A DNA stretch of 64,000 bases from Acidobacteriota bacterium (GTDB taxonomy: Bacteria > Acidobacteriota > Thermoanaerobaculia > Multivoradales > JAHZIX01). The notes under the pieces were generated by a model. That model did not search any database. It had not been told where the DNA came from and saw only the letters and a program-made list of their open reading frames with translations. The DNA is taken from the NCBI GenBank assembly GCA_034211275.1, contig JAXHTF010000004.1, positions 1 to 64,000 on the forward strand. Reading direction: 5' to 3'. The stretch's first letter is position 1. Every line of letters begins with the position of its first letter. Shown piece by piece: positions 61,587 to 64,000 of this stretch. Both the position numbers and the translations under genes were made by a program.

Positions 61587-64000
61587 TCAGTACAGATCCG
61601 ACGCCTCCTCCAGGGTGTGAGGAATGGGTTGGGATTTCTCCGACAAGGTCGTTGCTGGGGAGCCGACCCCGACCAGCACGAAGCCGGCCCAGAAGGCGGG
61701 GGCGCGCCAGGCCGCTTCTTGTTGGAGGGAGAGCTGGGCATGGCGGAGCGCCTCGCCGGCGGGGAGGCCTTGGTCCAGCAGGCCGGTGTAAAAATGCCCC
61801 ATGAGCGCGGCCGTGGCGCGGTCGCTCACCGGCCACAGGCTCACCACCACCCCCGTGGCGCCGGCGTAGAGGAATCCGTCGGTGAGCCCCACCAGGCCTT
61901 CCCCCCGCAGCTCCTGCCCCAGGGCCGTGCGGCAGGCGCTGAGCACCACCAGGTCGGCGGAGAGGGAGAGACCGTAGAGCTCGTGGGCGCGCAACCGGCC
62001 GTCGCCGGTACCTCCGTCGTCAGTGCCGCTGGGAGAGAGCAGCAGCGCCGAGAGCTGGGGACGGCGGGAGTCGAGGAGGGCGTGAGTGGCGAAGTGGAGG
62101 ATGCGATATTCCGCCAGCCGGCCGCTGGTGACCTGTTGCCGCGTGGCGTCGAGGCCGAGGAGAGCCAGCCGCTGCTCGGGAGCTACCCGCTGGAGAATCT
62201 CCTCCGCCTCCCGGGCGGCGTGTTCGAGGTGGGGTAGGGGCGCGCCGGCAGCCGGTTCTACCGCTTCGGATCCCTCCCAGCGGGGATCGTCCGGACCGAG
62301 GACCGGATCCCCTACCACCGCGAGCAGCTTCGGTGCCGGGGCGCTGTTGCCAGCCTGGGAACGCTGGGCAGTCTGGGAACGGAGCGCGGAGAGCACCGCC
62401 AGGGACGGTGCCCGAACCACCTCGAAGCGGGTGATCAATGGCTCGTCGGAAGGACCCTGGGGCCAGGGCAGGGCGGCGAAGGGCACATAGTGCAGGGCAC
62501 CGTCGGGGACGATGAGCAGCCGTCGGGAGCGCACCTCGGAGGCGAGGGGTCCCAGCAGCAGGTCGGAGAGCTCCCGGGCCGCGATGCGGGCCTGGCCTCG
62601 GGCGGTGCGTTGATGGCTGGCGGCGAGGAGCCGGTGGAGGCGGCGGGCGGCGTCCTCGATGCGCCGGCGGGGCGGTAGCTCGACGGCGTGGAGATCTTCA
62701 CCGGTGGACCACCACAAGAAGCTCCGCTCTTCCCCGAGAGCGAAGTAGAGCAGCATCGTCTCTTCCTCCCGCAGCTGCCGTTGCAGCGCTTTCCAGTCGA
62801 GTGCTGGCCCTTCCAGCGCATCGCGGGCGGAGCCGGCGGCTTGGCGGGGCTGGTGGTGCTGGAACTCTCCGCGCAGCTTATCGAGCTCCCGCAGCAGCTC
62901 CCGCAAGGCTCGGTCCCGATCCTCCGCCGTCAGTTTGGGCGACGAGGGAGCTCGCTGGAGCTCAGCGATATCGGCCCCGAGCTCCTGACGCCGGCGGCGC
63001 AGGTCTGGAGATGGATCCGGGGACTGCACTGCCTCCTGGGTGTCTGCTGCTGCCCGCAGCGAGGTCAGTAGATTCTGCGCCCGAGCCCGCTCGCTGGTCT
63101 CCAGCGCCTTCAGCATCCACCCCTGGTTCGGGCGTCGAGAGTGGAGCTCCATCGAAAGGTCCACCGCCAGCTCGTAGGCGGGGTAGCGGACATCGAGGAA
63201 GGCCGAGCGCAGGGTTGGTCGCCGGGTGGTGTGGTGATGGGATTCGAGCAGCGCCAGGGCCGCCTCGACGCTGCCCATGGCGCCTTCGAGCTCCCCCAGG
63301 TCCCGCCGGGCTCGGGCGTAGCCCACCCGGGCGCTGGCCTCGGCGTGGCGATCCCCGACCTCGCGGAGCAGCGGCAGCGCTCGGCGGAAGCTTTCGACGG
63401 CGAGGTCGGCGCGCCCCCGCTGCCGGTGTAGGTGGCCGAGGTTGGCCAGGGTGTTGGCGAGGCCGAAGGTGTCCCCCGATTCCTCCAGCAGATCTCGGGC
63501 GGCACCGTAGGTTTCGAGAGCTTGGGAGAGCTCACCCTGGGCGGCGAGCACCGTGCCCAGGCGGTCGAGGGTGGTGGCCTCGCCGCGGCGGTCTCCGACG
63601 GTCCGCCGTAGCCCGAGGGCCTTCCGCAGCTCCTGAGCGGCCCGCCGGTGGTCTCCTTGGAGGTGATGACCCCAGCCGATGGCGGTGAGGGTGACGGCCT
63701 CCCCTCGGCGATCCCCCAGGCTGCGGCGAAGGCCGAGGGCGCGGTGGAGGAAGTCCGCGGCTTCCGCGTCACGGCCCGCCAGGGCGTAGAGGGTGCCCAG
63801 GTTGTGCAGGGTGTTGGCTTCTTCCCCGGGGTCGGCGACCCGGCGCCAGAGCTCCAGCGCCGCCTCGTAGTGCTCCAGGGCTCGTTCCAGATCGCCGCCG
63901 TTGTCGTAGACCACCGCGAGGTTGTTGAGGGCCAGAGCCTGGCCCCGGAGGTCGCCGATCTCTCGATAGAGCTCCAGGGCCTGAAGGTTGGCGTCCAGCG
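61587..64000 (-). CDS. TPR-CHAT protein, 5' end outside window
   Basis: The frame is open to the window edge, so the N-terminus is missing; at least 804 residues are present. TPR repeats of the kinesin-light-chain type run through the first 250 residues (ALELYREIGDLRGQALALNN, repeated with small changes about every 40 residues). The CHAT domain ends the protein with His in RILHFATHALLD and Cys in VVLSACRTALGQELRG, then GFLYAGATGVVVSLWPVSD. It is the first visible gene of the CHAT-metacaspase operon, 78 bp upstream of the small gene at 61338-61508. Its CHAT part is closer to that of the protein at 9237-14030 than to the one at 53041-56121. Confidence 0.9.
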   Translation of the reverse strand, partial: LDANLQALELYREIGDLRGQALALNNLAVVYDNGGDLERALEHYEAALELWRRVADPGEEANTLHNLGTLYALAGRDAEAADFLHRALGLRRSLGDRRGEAVTLTAIGWGHHLQGDHRRAAQELRKALGLRRTVGDRRGEATTLDRLGTVLAAQGELSQALETYGAARDLLEESGDTFGLANTLANLGHLHRQRGRADLAVESFRRALPLLREVGDRHAEASARVGYARARRDLGELEGAMGSVEAALALLESHHHTTRRPTLRSAFLDVRYPAYELAVDLSMELHSRRPNQGWMLKALETSERARAQNLLTSLRAAADTQEAVQSPDPSPDLRRRRQELGADIAELQRAPSSPKLTAEDRDRALRELLRELDKLRGEFQHHQPRQAAGSARDALEGPALDWKALQRQLREEETMLLYFALGEERSFLWWSTGEDLHAVELPPRRRIEDAARRLHRLLAASHQRTARGQARIAARELSDLLLGPLASEVRSRRLLIVPDGALHYVPFAALPWPQGPSDEPLITRFEVVRAPSLAVLSALRSQTAQRSQAGNSAPAPKLLAVVGDPVLGPDDPRWEGSEAVEPAAGAPLPHLEHAAREAEEILQRVAPEQRLALLGLDATRQQVTSGRLAEYRILHFATHALLDSRRPQLSALLLSPSGTDDGGTGDGRLRAHELYGLSLSADLVVLSACRTALGQELRGEGLVGLTDGFLYAGATGVVVSLWPVSDRATAALMGHFYTGLLDQGLPAGEALRHAQLSLQQEAAWRAPAFWAGFVLVGVGSPATTLSEKSQPIPHTLEEASDLY

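Noticed and set aside
61587-64000. TPR-CHAT as part of a type III-E CRISPR (Craspase) locus
   Set aside because: No Cas7-11 gene, no CRISPR repeats and no other cas gene are present in the window; the TPR-CHAT proteins here sit with a metacaspase instead.

Overview
The window is G+C-rich bacterial chromosome with dense, overlapping operons and several GTG/TTG starts. The best guess is an Acidobacteriota-like organism (Thermoanaerobaculia-type), because long TPR-CHAT proteins, a winged-helix/Ser-Thr-kinase/TPR regulator, a one-chain pyruvate:ferredoxin oxidoreductase, a group 1 [NiFe] hydrogenase and a bacterial V-type ATPase occur together. There is no rRNA or other phylogenetic marker, so this is an inference. 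I saw no tRNA, rRNA or CRISPR array.

Layout. 0-4.4 kb: a DUF559 nuclease-like protein, two small membrane proteins, a membrane-anchored PQQ-type beta-propeller and an alpha/beta hydrolase. 4.4-9.1 kb: pyruvate:ferredoxin oxidoreductase (nifJ) with a dihydroorotate-dehydrogenase-like flavoprotein behind it. 9.2-14.0 kb: a 1597-residue TPR protein that appears to carry two caspase-like His/Cys modules. 14.2-22.1 kb: a cupin gene, then a complete seven-gene V-ATPase operon (B-D-I-K-E-DUF2764-A), whose proteolipid keeps the residues of a Na+ site.

22.3-28.9 kb is an accessory island. It opens with vapBC and closes with a second copy of the last 134 bp of vapC. Between them are a TIR protein, a DUF4365 protein, a Zn-knuckle/HNH-like protein, three small cassette-like genes and hicAB. 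All are on the + strand, and several are separated by long imperfect hairpins resembling integron attC sites. No integrase gene is present in the window.

28.9-43.6 kb: a membrane patatin phospholipase, then a 12-gene hydrogenase operon (small and large subunits, cytochrome b, maturation protease, lipoprotein cytochrome c, hypF-C-D-E-A-B, putative nickel permease), meeting an ECF-like sigma factor on the other strand. 43.7-52.5 kb: a DNA-binding receptor kinase with a repeated motif in its promoter, a chymotrypsin-fold protease, a gene broken by a stop codon, an insertion sequence and an A+T-richer methyltransferase. 52.5-53.0 kb: an antitoxin with a decayed RelE-like toxin.

53.0-64.0 kb is a minus-strand operon: TPR-CHAT (cut by the window edge), a 56-residue small protein, a metacaspase, a 1210-residue secreted orphan and a second TPR-CHAT protein. 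It pairs three caspase-fold enzymes with unknown partners and is the best candidate for an undescribed system. Metabolically, PFOR, hydrogenase and Na+/H+ V-ATPase suggest anaerobic or facultative energy conservation from pyruvate and H2.
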